A stretch of 64,000 nucleotides of DNA from the NCBI GenBank assembly GCA_020638195.1, contig JACKJC010000003.1, positions 124,001 to 188,000 of the forward strand. Direction: 5' to 3'. Shown piece after piece: positions 24,864 through 33,957 of the stretch. Made by a program: the position numbers and the translations under genes. The notes beneath the pieces were generated by a model. It did no database searches. It was not told the DNA's origin and saw nothing but the letters and a program-made list of their open reading frames with translations. This stretch comes from Methylobacteriaceae bacterium. Lineage in GTDB: Bacteria; Pseudomonadota; Alphaproteobacteria; Rhizobiales; Beijerinckiaceae. How positions within the stretch are numbered: the first letter of the stretch is position 1; each line of letters begins with the position of its first letter.

Positions 24864-24882
24864 CCCGCGCCGGCGGCGCGGG
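24864..24882 (-). terminator. Possible transcription terminator hairpin of mscL
   Basis: CCCGCGCC, loop GGC and GGCGCGGG form an 8-bp stem just past the mscL stop. No T run follows, so termination is only possible. Confidence 0.35.
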
Positions 24883-24903
24883 AGCCCTGCGTTGCCGGCG
24901 CGT

Positions 24904-25323
24904 TTACTTCTTGACCAGCGCGTCGCGGATTTCTTCCAGAAGGACTTCCGAGCGCGGGGGCGCCGGGATCGGTTCCGCCGCGGGCTCGATCGGCTTCTTC
25001 AGGCGCTCGATCTGCTTGATCGCGATGAACAGCACGAAGGCGATGATCAGGAAGTTGATGACGGCTGTGATGAAGCTGCCATAGCCGAGCACGGCGCCCG
25101 CCTTCTTGGCGTCCGCATAGGCCGGGTGGCCCTGGATGGCCGAAGTCAAGGGAATGTAATAGTTGGAGAAATCGAGGCCTCCGGTGATCGCGCCGATGAT
25201 CGGCATGATCACGTCGCTGACAAGCGAGTCGACGATCTTGGAGAAGGCCGCGCCGATGATGACGCCGACCGCGAGGTCGACGACATTGCCCTTCATCGCG
25301 AAATTCTTGAAATCCTGAAGCAT
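24904..25323 (-). CDS. mscL: Large-conductance mechanosensitive channel
   Basis: This inner-membrane channel opens on hypo-osmotic shock to release solutes. The 139-residue protein starts MLQDFKNFAMKGNVVDLAVG, the conserved N-terminal helix and first transmembrane segment, followed by IIGAAFSKIVDSLVSDVIMP, the periplasmic loop, the second membrane helix (FLIIAFVLFIAIKQIERLKK) and a C-terminal cytoplasmic helix ending DALVKK. The start at 25323 follows a strong GGAGGA site; the extension to 25374 lacks similarity. Length is normal for the family. Confidence 0.96.
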   Translation of the reverse strand: MLQDFKNFAMKGNVVDLAVGVIIGAAFSKIVDSLVSDVIMPIIGAITGGLDFSNYYIPLTSAIQGHPAYADAKKAGAVLGYGSFITAVINFLIIAFVLFIAIKQIERLKKPIEPAAEPIPAPPRSEVLLEEIRDALVKK

Positions 25324-25464
25324 CAGCAATCCTCCACCCGAATGCGACCGCGCCTCGGGCCACCGCGCCCCCAAGTGAGAAGGCTAGCTTGATTCCACGG
25401 GCGGGAACAGTAGCGTGGCCGAAGCGTCGGCGTTCCCTACCCGGCGCAGGGGAGGATCAGGCGG

Positions 25465-28400
25465 ATGATCGCAGCCTGGGCGGCTGTTCTGGCGACGCTC
25501 GCCTATATCTGCGCGTTGTTCGCGGTCGCCCACTATGGCGACACGATCGGCAAGCGGTTCGTGCGCGGCCCGGCGCAGGCCTTGGTCTATTCGCTCTGCT
25601 TCGCGGTCTATTGCACGTCCTGGACTTTTTTCGGCTCGGTCGGTCTGGCGACGACCTCGGGCCTGCAATTCCTGCCGATTTATGTCGGTCCGCTGCTTGT
25701 GGTCATATTCGGTCGCGGGTTGCTCAGCCGCATCGTCATGCTCGCCAAGAGTCACAACATCACCTCGGTCGCCGATTTCGTGGCGGCGCGCTACGGCAAG
25801 GCGGAGAGCGTGGCGATCTGCGTCACGCTGATCTGCGTCGTCGGCACCGTTCCCTATATCGCGCTGCAGCTGAAGGCGGTGTCGGCCTCCCTGCACATGG
25901 TGCTCGGCTCGATCGAGGCGGAGAAGGTTGTCTCGCATTCCGATTCCCTGCAGTCGAGCATTCTCATTCCGCTCGTTCTCGCGGGCTTCGCCATGGCCTT
26001 CGGAACCCGGCGCGTCGACGCCACCGAGCATCAGGACGGCCTGATGCTTGCCGTCGCGACTGAGTCACTGGTGAAGCTCATCGCCTTCCTCGCGGTCGGC
26101 GTCGCCGTCACATGGGGCATATTCGGCGGGCTGGAGGATTTGTGGAGCCGCGGCGCCGCCAATCCGCGCGTCGCGAAAATCTTCTCCGCGCCCGTCGACT
26201 GGACCACCATGGTCGTCATGACCGGCCTGTCGGCGATCGCCATCCTGCTGCTGCCGCGCCAGTTCCATGTCGCTGTGGTCGAGAACCACGACGAACGCGA
26301 TGTCAGGGCTACGTCCTGGTTGTTTCCGGCCTATCTCGTCGCGATCAACATTTTCGTCGTGCCGCTCGCCATCGCCGGCCTCCTGATCTTCCCCGAGGGC
26401 GCGATCGACCGCGACATGACCGTTCTCGCCCTGCCATTGCAGGCCGGCCGGCATATTCTCGCCGTGCTCGCCATGCTCGGCGGCGTTTCCGCCAGCATGG
26501 CGATGATCATCGTCGAATGCGTCGCGCTCTCGATCATGATCTCCAACGATCTGATCCTGCCGCTCGTGCTGCGCCGCCGACGTTCGTTGATGCTTTCGGC
26601 GCCCGGCGACATCGGCTCGCGCATTCTGGTCCTGCGACGCCTGGCGATCCTCATCATTCTCGCGCTCGGTTACGTCTATCTCCGTTTTTCCAGCGACGCC
26701 GCGCTGGCCTCGATCGGCCTAATCTCCTTCGCCTGCATCGCGCAGATCGCGCCGGCCTTCTTCGGTGGCCTGTTCTGGCGCGGCGGTTCCGGGATCGGCG
26801 CGATGGCCGGCATGGGCGTCGGCGTGGCCGTGTGGGCCTACACGCTGTTCCTGCCTTCGCTGGTTCTTGCGCCGGGCATGGTGGAGCACATCGTGCAGGA
26901 CGGCGTGTTCGGCATCGCCGCGCTCAAGCCGACCGCGCTGTTCGGCGTGGGCCTGCCGAAGATCGTGAACGGCGCGGTCGCGTCGCTGACGCTCAACATC
27001 GTCACATTCGTGCTCGTCTCGCTGCTTCGCAGGCCCTCGCGCATCGAGCGGCTGCAGGCCTCCAGCTTCACGCATCGCACCGACCTCCCGACGCCGGGCT
27101 CCCTGCGCCTCTGGCGCTCGAGCGTGACGGCGGGCGAACTGGAAGCGACGGTGGCCCGCTATCTCGGCGCCGCGCGCACGCGCGAATCCTTCGATTCTTT
27201 TCTGGCCTCCCGCGGCCAGACGCGCGAGCGCGGCGCCGAAGCCGATGTGCATATGCTGCGCTTCGCCGAGAGATTGCTGGCCTCGGCCATCGGTGCGGCG
27301 TCCTCGCGGCTGGTGCTGTCGCTCGTTCTGCGCAGGCGCAACGTTTCGCACAAGGCAGCGTTGCGCCTGGTGGACGAAGCCTCCGCCGCGATCCAGTACA
27401 ATCGCGACCTCCTGCAATATGCCCTGGATTTCGCGCGTCAGGGCATCACCGTCTTCGATCGCGATCATCGGCTGATCTGCTGGAACCGTGAATTCCGCGA
27501 CCTCTTCGATCTGCCGGGCGATGCGTTGCGTGTCGGCGTCGGCATCGAGGAGATCGTGCGTTACAACGCGCAACGTGGGCTCTACGGGCAGGGCGTCGGC
27601 GAAGAAATCGTGGCGACGCGCGTCGACCTCTTGCTCAACGAGCGGCGTCCCGTGCGCCTGCGACTCTATCCATCCGGCCGCGTGATCGAGATCCGCTCAG
27701 CCGCCATGCCCGATGGCGGCGTGGTCACGACCTACACCGACGTGACCGCGCAGGTCGACGCGGAAGAGGCGCTCGCCGCCACCAACGAGTCCCTGGAGCA
27801 GCGCGTTCGCGACCGCACCAATGAGCTCGAGCGGCTGAACGGCGAGCTCGCCGCCGCCAAGGCGACGGCCGACGCCGCCAATCTGTCGAAAACGCGTTTT
27901 CTCGCGGCCGCCAGCCACGATATTCTTCAACCGCTCAACGCGGCGCGCCTCTATGCGACCTCGCTGTCCGAACATGCGCGCGGCCCAGCCGCGCAGGGCC
28001 CCGACCAGACTTTGAAGCTCGCGGAAAACGTCGACGCCTCGCTGGAGGCGGTGGAGGAAATCCTCACGGCCCTGCTCGACATTTCGCGGCTCGACGCCGG
28101 CGCGATGACAGCGGAAATGAGCGCGCTGCGCCTCGACGATGTCTTCCGCCAGCTCGCCATCGAGTTCGAGCCGCTCGCCAGTACGAAATCGCTCGGTCTG
28201 AAATTCGTGCCATCGAGCCTGTCGGTCCGCTCGGATCGTCGCCTGCTGCGCCGGCTTCTGCAGAATTTCATCTCCAACGCCATCAAATACACGCCGAAGG
28301 GTCGGGTGCTCGTCGGCGTCCGGCGCAGGCCGGACGGGCGCGTGCGCATCGAGGTCTACGACACGGGCCTTGGCATTCCCGACGAGAGCCGCGCCGATGT

Positions 28401-29010
28401 GTTTCGCGAATTCGCGCGACTGGAGCCTGCACAGCGTTCGGCGCCCGGCCTCGGGCTTGGCCTCTCCATCGTCGAACGCCTCGCGCGCGTGCTCGAAGCC
28501 GATCTCGGCCTGCGCTCGCGCGTCGGCGCCGGCTCGGTCTTCTACGTCGACATTCCCCTGGCGGAAGCGACGCAGAGCGAGCCCGAGCTCACGGTGCGCG
28601 AATCCGCGCCCGCGCCTTCGACGCTCGCCGGCCTCGTCATCTGCGCGATCGATAACGAGCCCCGAATCCTCGACGGCATGCGCACATTGCTCGCGGGCTG
28701 GGGTTGCGCGGTCGTGACCGCCGCGACGCGCGCCGAAGCGATTGCCGAGCTCGAAGCGCAGGGGCTGCGCCCGGATGCGGCTGTCGTCGACTATCATCTC
28801 GACGCCGACAATGGCGTTGATGTCATCGCCGCGCTGCGCGCGCATTTCGGCGGCGACCTGCCGGCAGTGCTCGTGACCGCCGATCGCACCGAGGAATTAC
28901 GCGCGAAAGCCGCCGCCCGCGAAATTCGCGTCCTCGCCAAACCGCTCAAACCCGCCGCGCTTCGTTCGCTGCTCGCGCAATGGCGCGTGACGCGCAGCGC
29001 GGCAGAGTAA
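25465..29010 (+). CDS. Sodium:solute symporter-like hybrid histidine kinase (PAS, HisKA, HATPase, REC)
   Basis: This is an 1181-residue sensor. Residues 1 to about 530 form a polytopic domain like the sodium/solute symporter fold (YCTSWTFFGSVGLATTSGLQ, then DFVAARYGKAESVA). A PAS domain follows near 648-760 (FARQGITVFDRDHRLICWNR), then a coiled linker, the H box AAASHDILQPLNAARLYATS near 815, the ATPase domain (NFISNAIKYTPKGR, DTGLGIPD, GLGLGLSIVER) and a receiver domain from about 1053 with AVVDYHLDADNG and LAKPLKP. The layout matches the NahK/CbrA-like group, in which the membrane domain may sense or carry a metabolite. A GGGAGGA site precedes ATG. No dedicated response regulator is adjacent; phosphotransfer may go elsewhere. 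Confidence 0.92.
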   Translation: MIAAWAAVLATLAYICALFAVAHYGDTIGKRFVRGPAQALVYSLCFAVYCTSWTFFGSVGLATTSGLQFLPIYVGPLLVVIFGRGLLSRIVMLAKSHNITSVADFVAARYGKAESVAICVTLICVVGTVPYIALQLKAVSASLHMVLGSIEAEKVVSHSDSLQSSILIPLVLAGFAMAFGTRRVDATEHQDGLMLAVATESLVKLIAFLAVGVAVTWGIFGGLEDLWSRGAANPRVAKIFSAPVDWTTMVVMTGLSAIAILLLPRQFHVAVVENHDERDVRATSWLFPAYLVAINIFVVPLAIAGLLIFPEGAIDRDMTVLALPLQAGRHILAVLAMLGGVSASMAMIIVECVALSIMISNDLILPLVLRRRRSLMLSAPGDIGSRILVLRRLAILIILALGYVYLRFSSDAALASIGLISFACIAQIAPAFFGGLFWRGGSGIGAMAGMGVGVAVWAYTLFLPSLVLAPGMVEHIVQDGVFGIAALKPTALFGVGLPKIVNGAVASLTLNIVTFVLVSLLRRPSRIERLQASSFTHRTDLPTPGSLRLWRSSVTAGELEATVARYLGAARTRESFDSFLASRGQTRERGAEADVHMLRFAERLLASAIGAASSRLVLSLVLRRRNVSHKAALRLVDEASAAIQYNRDLLQYALDFARQGITVFDRDHRLICWNREFRDLFDLPGDALRVGVGIEEIVRYNAQRGLYGQGVGEEIVATRVDLLLNERRPVRLRLYPSGRVIEIRSAAMPDGGVVTTYTDVTAQVDAEEALAATNESLEQRVRDRTNELERLNGELAAAKATADAANLSKTRFLAAASHDILQPLNAARLYATSLSEHARGPAAQGPDQTLKLAENVDASLEAVEEILTALLDISRLDAGAMTAEMSALRLDDVFRQLAIEFEPLASTKSLGLKFVPSSLSVRSDRRLLRRLLQNFISNAIKYTPKGRVLVGVRRRPDGRVRIEVYDTGLGIPDESRADVFREFARLEPAQRSAPGLGLGLSIVERLARVLEADLGLRSRVGAGSVFYVDIPLAEATQSEPELTVRESAPAPSTLAGLVICAIDNEPRILDGMRTLLAGWGCAVVTAATRAEAIAELEAQGLRPDAAVVDYHLDADNGVDVIAALRAHFGGDLPAVLVTADRTEELRAKAAAREIRVLAKPLKPAALRSLLAQWRVTRSAAE

Positions 29011-29631
29011 TCAATCCGGCAGGAACGGCGGCCGTCCGCTCGCCAAAGCCTCGTCCAGCAGCTCGATCCGGTCCTGCCCCCAGAAGACTTCGCCATCCAG
29101 GAGATAGGAGGGCGAGCCGAAGACGCCGCTGTCCAGCGCCGCCTTGTTATTGGCGGCATAGGTCTCGCGGATCGGTTGCGACTGCGCGTCGGCGATCAGT
29201 GTTGCGGCGTCATGCCCGGCTTCGCTCAGGACCGAGGCGATATTGGCGGCCTCGCCCAGATTGAACTCTTTCTCGAAAACCGCGCGAAAAGCGTTGGATA
29301 GGTAGACGTTGGGATCCTCGCCGCGCGCCAGGAGGGCGAGCGCCACGCAATCGGCGAGTTCCGGATTGAACGGCCACCCCTTGGGTTTCAGCGCGAAGTT
29401 CAGTCCGCGCTTTTCGCGCCAACGCTTCAATTCGACCGTGCGATAGGCGACGCGCAGCGGATGGCGCTTGGCGAGCGGCAGGCCGCCCGATTGCGGAAAG
29501 ACCTCGCCGAGATTGACCGGCCGGTAGTCGATCGCGGCGTCGTTCTTGCGCGCGATGCGCGTGATGAGGTCGTGCCCGATATAGGCCCAGGGCGAAACGA
29601 CGGTGAAATAATAGGAAATCGTGCGGCTCAT
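29011..29631 (-). CDS. DsbA-like / 2-hydroxychromene-2-carboxylate isomerase family protein
   Basis: This 206-residue protein has the kappa-class glutathione-transferase (DsbA-like thioredoxin) fold. The active-site serine is expected in VVSPWAYIGHD, there is no CxxC pair, and the C-terminal thioredoxin part has VFGSPSYLLDGEVFWGQDR. These are hallmarks of the 2-hydroxychromene-2-carboxylate isomerase group, which uses glutathione, but many members act on other substrates. No aromatic-degradation partner is adjacent except the distant hpaDE. It follows a GGAGGAA site at 29631 and is convergent with the sensor kinase. Confidence 0.82.
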   Translation of the reverse strand: MSRTISYYFTVVSPWAYIGHDLITRIARKNDAAIDYRPVNLGEVFPQSGGLPLAKRHPLRVAYRTVELKRWREKRGLNFALKPKGWPFNPELADCVALALLARGEDPNVYLSNAFRAVFEKEFNLGEAANIASVLSEAGHDAATLIADAQSQPIRETYAANNKAALDSGVFGSPSYLLDGEVFWGQDRIELLDEALASGRPPFLPD

Positions 29632-29674
29632 GCTTTCCTCCGGAAGCCCAGATTAGCGGAGGCGGCGCCGAACG

Positions 29675-30226
29675 TCAGGTCGCCAGTCGCAATTCTTCTT
29701 CGGCCTGCATGAAGGCGAGGATTTCCGGCGTCGGTTCGGGCGGGTCTATTTGGGGCAGACCGAGCGCTTCGAGCATTTCCGCAAAGGGAACGAAGCGCTT
29801 GTCCTTCGGCGCATAGAAGCAGCCTTTGGCGAGCATCACGGCTGCGACAATGTCCGAGCCATCCCGCCCGCGCGTGATGAAGCGATGCTCGAAGATGCCA
29901 TTCGTATCGCTCCACCAGCGGATGCGCGTCTCGACGCGGAATTTTCGAAACGCCTTGAGCTCTCGCCGGAAGCGGATTTTCGAGGCAAGCAGCATCGGCC
30001 GCCAGCCGCGTTGAATTGCGGAGCGAAGCATGCCGGTGCGGATGAAGAGGTCGAGCTGCTGGATGTCGGCGAAAGCCGGATAGCGGCTGTTGGTCATGTG
30101 CATGTTGATGTCGAGATCGGTGGGCAGCACACGATACGACCGCACCGAAACGCAATCCGGCAGCGCGAGTTTCGACCGAAAGGGCAGTGCGATCAGGAAC
30201 AGGATAAGACGCAGCCAGAGATTCAC
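29675..30226 (-). CDS. Hotdog-fold thioesterase family protein
   Basis: This 183-residue protein resembles the 4HBT-type acyl-CoA thioesterases. The segment VLPTDLDINMHMTNSRYPAF contains the catalytic-type aspartate and the N-M-x-N layout of this branch. An N-terminal hydrophobic stretch (LWLRLILFLIALPF) may anchor it in the membrane. It lies beyond the terminator of the fadJ-like gene but on the same strand, consistent with a role in releasing fatty acids from CoA. Confidence 0.8.
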   Translation of the reverse strand: MNLWLRLILFLIALPFRSKLALPDCVSVRSYRVLPTDLDINMHMTNSRYPAFADIQQLDLFIRTGMLRSAIQRGWRPMLLASKIRFRRELKAFRKFRVETRIRWWSDTNGIFEHRFITRGRDGSDIVAAVMLAKGCFYAPKDKRFVPFAEMLEALGLPQIDPPEPTPEILAFMQAEEELRLAT

Positions 30227-30240
30227 CGTAAATCCTCAAA

Positions 30241-30267
30241 TGAAAACGCCGGCCGCGAGGGCCGGCG
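30241..30267 (-). terminator. Rho-independent terminator after the fadJ-like gene
   Basis: On the minus strand CGCCGGCC, loop CTCGC and GGCCGGCG form an 8-bp stem followed by TTTTCA, 23 bases past the stop codon. Confidence 0.85.
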
Positions 30268-30289
30268 CTTCTTGCCACGTGTTTAAAGC

Positions 30290-32494
30290 TCACGCCGCCT
30301 TTTTCGGCGCGAACTTCGCGTAGAACGTTTCGCCTGTCTTCGCCATGTCGCGCAGCAGCGCGGGCGGGACGAAGCGGTCGCCGTATTTGGCGGTCAACCG
30401 ATCGCAGAGCTCGACGAAGGCTTTCGTTCCCATGAAGTCGATGTAGGAGATCGCCCCGCCCGTGAATGGCGCGAAGCCGAAACCGAGGATCGAGCCGACA
30501 TCGGCCTCGCGCGGATCGGTGACGACGCCTTCCGCCATCGTTCGCGCAGCCTCGACGGCTTGAACGACGAGGAAGCGCTGCTTCAGTTCCTCGACGTCGA
30601 TCGTGTCGGGGTCGAGCGCCTTGCCGGCGAGCGTGGACAGGCCTGGCCACAGCTTCTTCTTCCCGCCCTGCGGATAATCGTAGAAACCCTTGCCGTTCTT
30701 GCGGCCGAAGCGCTCGTGATCGACGACCATCGTCTTGATCAGCTTTTCCTGCGCGGGATCGACGGCCTGCTCGCCGAGATCCTTTTTCGTCGCCTGCACG
30801 ATTTTCCAGGAGAGGTCGATCGCGACTTCGTCGTTGAGCGATAGCGGGCCGACTGGCATGCCCGCCATGCGCGCGACATTCTCGATCATCGCCGGCGGCA
30901 CGCCTTCCATCAACATCAGATGGCCTTCCGCGACATAGCGGCCGACGCAGCGGTTGGCGAAGAAGCCGCGTGTATCATTGACGACGATTGGCGTCTTCTT
31001 GATGAGACGCACGAAATCGAGCGCGGTGGCGAGCGCTTTGTCGCCCGTCCTCTCTCCCATGATGATCTCGACCAGCATCATCTTGTCGACCGGCGAGAAG
31101 AAGTGGATGCCGATGAAATTCTCGGGTTTTTGGGCTTCCGTCGCGAGCGAGGTGATCGGCAGCGTCGAGGTGTTGGACGCAAAGACGATGTCCGCGCCGA
31201 GCACAGCTTGCGCCTTCTTCGTCGTCTCCGCCTTCACGCCGCGATCCTCGAACACGGCCTCGACCACGAGATCGCAGCCCTTCAGGTCGCCGTAATCGGC
31301 CGTCGGCGTGATGCGCGCGAGCAGGGCCTCTTTCTGCTCGGCGGTCGCGCGGCCCTTGGCGACACGCGCGGAGATCAGCGCGTCCGAATGCGCCTTGCCC
31401 TTGTCGGCGGCGGCCTGGTCGCGATCGACCAGAACGACCTCCGCGCCCGCCATGGCCGTGACATAGGCGATGCCCGCGCCCATGAAGCCCGCGCCGATCA
31501 CGCCTATTTTCTTGAGGGTGGTCTTCGGCTCGCTTTTCGGACGGCGCGCGCCCTTGTTGAGTTCGCCCATCGACAGGAACAGCGAGCGGATCATCGCCGC
31601 AGCTTCCTTCGAGCGCATGATCTGCGCGAAATAGCGCGTCTCGACCGTCAGCGCCTGGTCGATCGGCAGTTGCAGGCCTTCATAGACGCACTTCAGGATC
31701 GCCTTGACCGCCGGATAATTGTCATAGGTCTCCTTGCGGTAGATGGCGTTCGCCGGCGGCCACACCATCATGCCGATCGGCGAGAAGATCTTGCCCGAGG
31801 GCATCTTGAAGTTCTTCTCGTCCCATGGCGCGACGGCCTTGCCGCCGCCCTTGATCCACGCTTTCGCGCGAGCGACGATCTCGCCTTCGGGCGCCACCTC
31901 GTGCACGAGGTTCATCTGCTTGGCCTTGGCGGGCTTCCAACTCTCGCCCTTGAACAGGAATTGCAGCGCGTCCGGCGTCGCCATCAGGCGCGGAATGCGC
32001 TGCGTGCCGCCGGCGCCAGGGAAGAGACCGACCTTCACTTCCGGCAGGCCGACCTGCGCCTTCGCATTGTCGGCGATCACGCGATAGTGGCAGGCAAGCG
32101 TGATCTCGAAGCCGCCGCCCAGCGCCACGCCGTTGATAGCCGCCGCCCACGGCTTGCCACACGTCTCGATGCGACGAAACACGCGGGATCCCGCGCCGGC
32201 CTGCGCCATGAATTCCTTCATCGCGGCTTCCTGCCCGCGCGCCTTGACGGCGGCGGCGAATTCCTTGCCCGCGCCTTCCATCATGGTGAGGTCCGCGCCC
32301 GCGCAGAATGCGTCCTTGCCCGAGGTCAGCACGACGCCCTTGATCGCGGCGTCGGCGATGACGTGATCGACGATGGCGTCGAGCTCGTTCATCAGCGACT
32401 GGTCGAGCACGTTCATCGGCTTGCCGGGCATGTCCCACACGAGGGTCAGGATGCCGTCGGCGTCGGTGTCGTGTTTGAAATTGACGAGGTTCAT
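30290..32494 (-). CDS. fadJ: FadJ/FadB-like fatty oxidation protein: enoyl-CoA hydratase and 3-hydroxyacyl-CoA dehydrogenase
   Basis: This 734-residue bifunctional beta-oxidation enzyme hydrates enoyl-CoA and oxidises the hydroxyacyl product with NAD. The N-terminal crotonase domain shows DAFCAGADL, ALGGGFEITLACHYR and LPEVKVGLFPGAGGTQR with both catalytic glutamates. The dehydrogenase domain from about residue 328 has the NAD loop GVIGAGFMGAGIAYV, the HFFSPVDKM motif with the catalytic histidine, and NRCVGRY. The start at 32494 follows GGGAG. It is the last gene of a minus-strand block fadE-fadA-fadJ and ends with a terminator. Symbol chosen by domain order and length; fadB is an alternative name. 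Confidence 0.93.
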   Translation of the reverse strand: MNLVNFKHDTDADGILTLVWDMPGKPMNVLDQSLMNELDAIVDHVIADAAIKGVVLTSGKDAFCAGADLTMMEGAGKEFAAAVKARGQEAAMKEFMAQAGAGSRVFRRIETCGKPWAAAINGVALGGGFEITLACHYRVIADNAKAQVGLPEVKVGLFPGAGGTQRIPRLMATPDALQFLFKGESWKPAKAKQMNLVHEVAPEGEIVARAKAWIKGGGKAVAPWDEKNFKMPSGKIFSPIGMMVWPPANAIYRKETYDNYPAVKAILKCVYEGLQLPIDQALTVETRYFAQIMRSKEAAAMIRSLFLSMGELNKGARRPKSEPKTTLKKIGVIGAGFMGAGIAYVTAMAGAEVVLVDRDQAAADKGKAHSDALISARVAKGRATAEQKEALLARITPTADYGDLKGCDLVVEAVFEDRGVKAETTKKAQAVLGADIVFASNTSTLPITSLATEAQKPENFIGIHFFSPVDKMMLVEIIMGERTGDKALATALDFVRLIKKTPIVVNDTRGFFANRCVGRYVAEGHLMLMEGVPPAMIENVARMAGMPVGPLSLNDEVAIDLSWKIVQATKKDLGEQAVDPAQEKLIKTMVVDHERFGRKNGKGFYDYPQGGKKKLWPGLSTLAGKALDPDTIDVEELKQRFLVVQAVEAARTMAEGVVTDPREADVGSILGFGFAPFTGGAISYIDFMGTKAFVELCDRLTAKYGDRFVPPALLRDMAKTGETFYAKFAPKKAA

Positions 32495-32511
32495 AGCGAT
32501 GCTCCCTTCAA

Positions 32512-32641
32512 CTCCCTCTCCCCGCCTGCGGGGAGAGGGCGGGGGTGAGGGGCTGGGTCGATAACAAAGATGCGGGGCGCTCCCGGCCCCTCATCCGGCG
32601 CTGCGCGCCACCTTCTCCCCGCCCGCGGGGAGAAGGGGAAA
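32512..32641. repeat. Paired REP-like palindromes (BIME-like), family A, site 1
   Basis: Two related hairpins fill the gap between fadA and fadJ. The first (32512-32557) has CTCTCCCCGCCTGCGGGGAG followed by a GGGTGAGGGG tail. The second (about 32583-32641) has a CCCCTCAT lead and then CTTCTCCCCGCCCGCGGGGAG, the same element in inverted orientation. The pair lies inside an apparent operon and could stabilise or attenuate the transcript between the two genes. A second paired site is at 42527-42640. Confidence 0.75.
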
Positions 32642-32644
32642 TCG

Positions 32645-33853
32645 TCAAACCCGCTCGATGATCGTCGCGGTGCCCATGCCGGCGCCGATGCACAGTGTGA
32701 TCAGCGCTGTCTGCTTGCCCGTGCGTTCGAGTTCGTCGAGCGCGGTCGAGACCAGCATTGCGCCGGTCGCGCCGAGCGGATGGCCCATGGCGATGGCGCC
32801 GCCGCACGGGTTCACCTTGGCGGGATCGACGTCGAAGGCTTGCAGGAAGCGCAACACGACCGAGGCGAAGGCCTCGTTGACCTCGAACAGGTCGATGTCG
32901 TTGATGCTCATGCCGGTCTTGGCGAGCAGCTTCTTGGTCACGTCGACCGGGCCGGTCAGCATGATCGCCGGCTCCGAACCGATGTTGCAGAACGCCTTGA
33001 TTCTCGCACGCGGCTTGAGGCCGGATTTTTGGCCCGCTTCCGCCGAGCCGATCAGCAGAGCGGCCGCGCCGTCGACGATGCCGGAGGAATTGCCGGCGTG
33101 GTGGACGTGGTTTATCGCCTCCACCTCGGGATAACGCTGGATCGCCACTGCGTCGAAGCCGCCCTGTTCGCCCATCATGATGAAGGACGGTTTGAGCGAG
33201 GCGAGCGACTGCATGTTGGCGTCGGGGCGCATGTGCTCGTCATGATCGAGAATGGTCACGCCGTTGATGTCGCGCACGGGCGTGACTGTCTTGGCGAAGC
33301 GCCCTTCCTTCCAGGATTGCGCGGCGCGCTTCTGCGACTCGATTGCATAAGCATCCACATCGTCGCGCGAGAAACCATACTTTGTGGCGATGAGATCGGC
33401 CGACACGCCCTGCGGCATGAAATAGGTCGGAATGGCCGCCGAGGGATCGACCGGCCAGGCGCCGCCTTCAGATCCCATGCCGACGCGGCTCATGCTCTCC
33501 ACGCCGCCGCCGATCGCCATGTCGTGCTGGCCGGACATGACCTGCGCGGAGGCGAAGTTCACGGCGTCGAGGCCCGAGGCGCAAAAGCGGTTGATCTGCA
33601 CGCCCGGCACGTGATTGCCGTAGCCGGCGACCAGCGCGGAGACGCGCGCGATGTCGGAGCCGGATTCGCCGACCGTATCGACGCAGCCGAGAATGACGTC
33701 GTCGACCAGTTTCGTGTCGAGTTCGTTGCGGTCCTTGAGCGCGCGCAGCGCGCCGGCGGCGAGCTGCAGCGTCGAGACTTCATGCAGCGAGCCGTCCGAC
33801 TTGCCGCGGCCGCGCGGCGTGCGCACGGCGTCGTAGATGAATGCGTCTGCCAT
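32645..33853 (-). CDS. fadA: Acetyl-CoA C-acyltransferase (thiolase)
   Basis: This 402-residue thiolase cleaves 3-ketoacyl-CoA in the last step of beta-oxidation. The nucleophilic cysteine is in NRFCASGLDAVNFA (near 90), the catalytic histidine in GGAIAMGHPLGATGA and the second cysteine in TLCIGAGMG close to the C-terminus. The start at 33853 follows GGGAGCACC; the frame to 33928 extends into a hairpin and is not used. It sits between the acyl-CoA dehydrogenase and fadJ genes in the same orientation. Confidence 0.94.
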   Translation of the reverse strand: MADAFIYDAVRTPRGRGKSDGSLHEVSTLQLAAGALRALKDRNELDTKLVDDVILGCVDTVGESGSDIARVSALVAGYGNHVPGVQINRFCASGLDAVNFASAQVMSGQHDMAIGGGVESMSRVGMGSEGGAWPVDPSAAIPTYFMPQGVSADLIATKYGFSRDDVDAYAIESQKRAAQSWKEGRFAKTVTPVRDINGVTILDHDEHMRPDANMQSLASLKPSFIMMGEQGGFDAVAIQRYPEVEAINHVHHAGNSSGIVDGAAALLIGSAEAGQKSGLKPRARIKAFCNIGSEPAIMLTGPVDVTKKLLAKTGMSINDIDLFEVNEAFASVVLRFLQAFDVDPAKVNPCGGAIAMGHPLGATGAMLVSTALDELERTGKQTALITLCIGAGMGTATIIERV

Positions 33854-33916
33854 CTGGTGCTCCCTTGAGCGGCGCCCGCTGTTGATGTTCGCGGGTCGCT
33901 TGAGGTGTGGCGTCTC

Positions 33917-33938
33917 CCCTCCCCACATGGGGGAGGGA
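33917..33938. repeat. Short palindrome between fadE and fadA
   Basis: CCCTCCCCACATGGGGGAGG is a near-perfect hairpin in the fadE-fadA gap, similar in composition to the family A palindromes but shorter. It may be a decayed copy or an RNA stability element. Confidence 0.5.
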
Positions 33939-33957
33939 ACTAAATTCGTGTCGCGGT

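Noticed and set aside
30920..32548. 542-codon open frame antisense to the fadJ-like gene
   Set aside because: It mirrors the fadJ reading frame in GC-rich DNA; its translation is Arg/His/Asp-rich with no domain, while the opposite strand has complete catalytic motifs.
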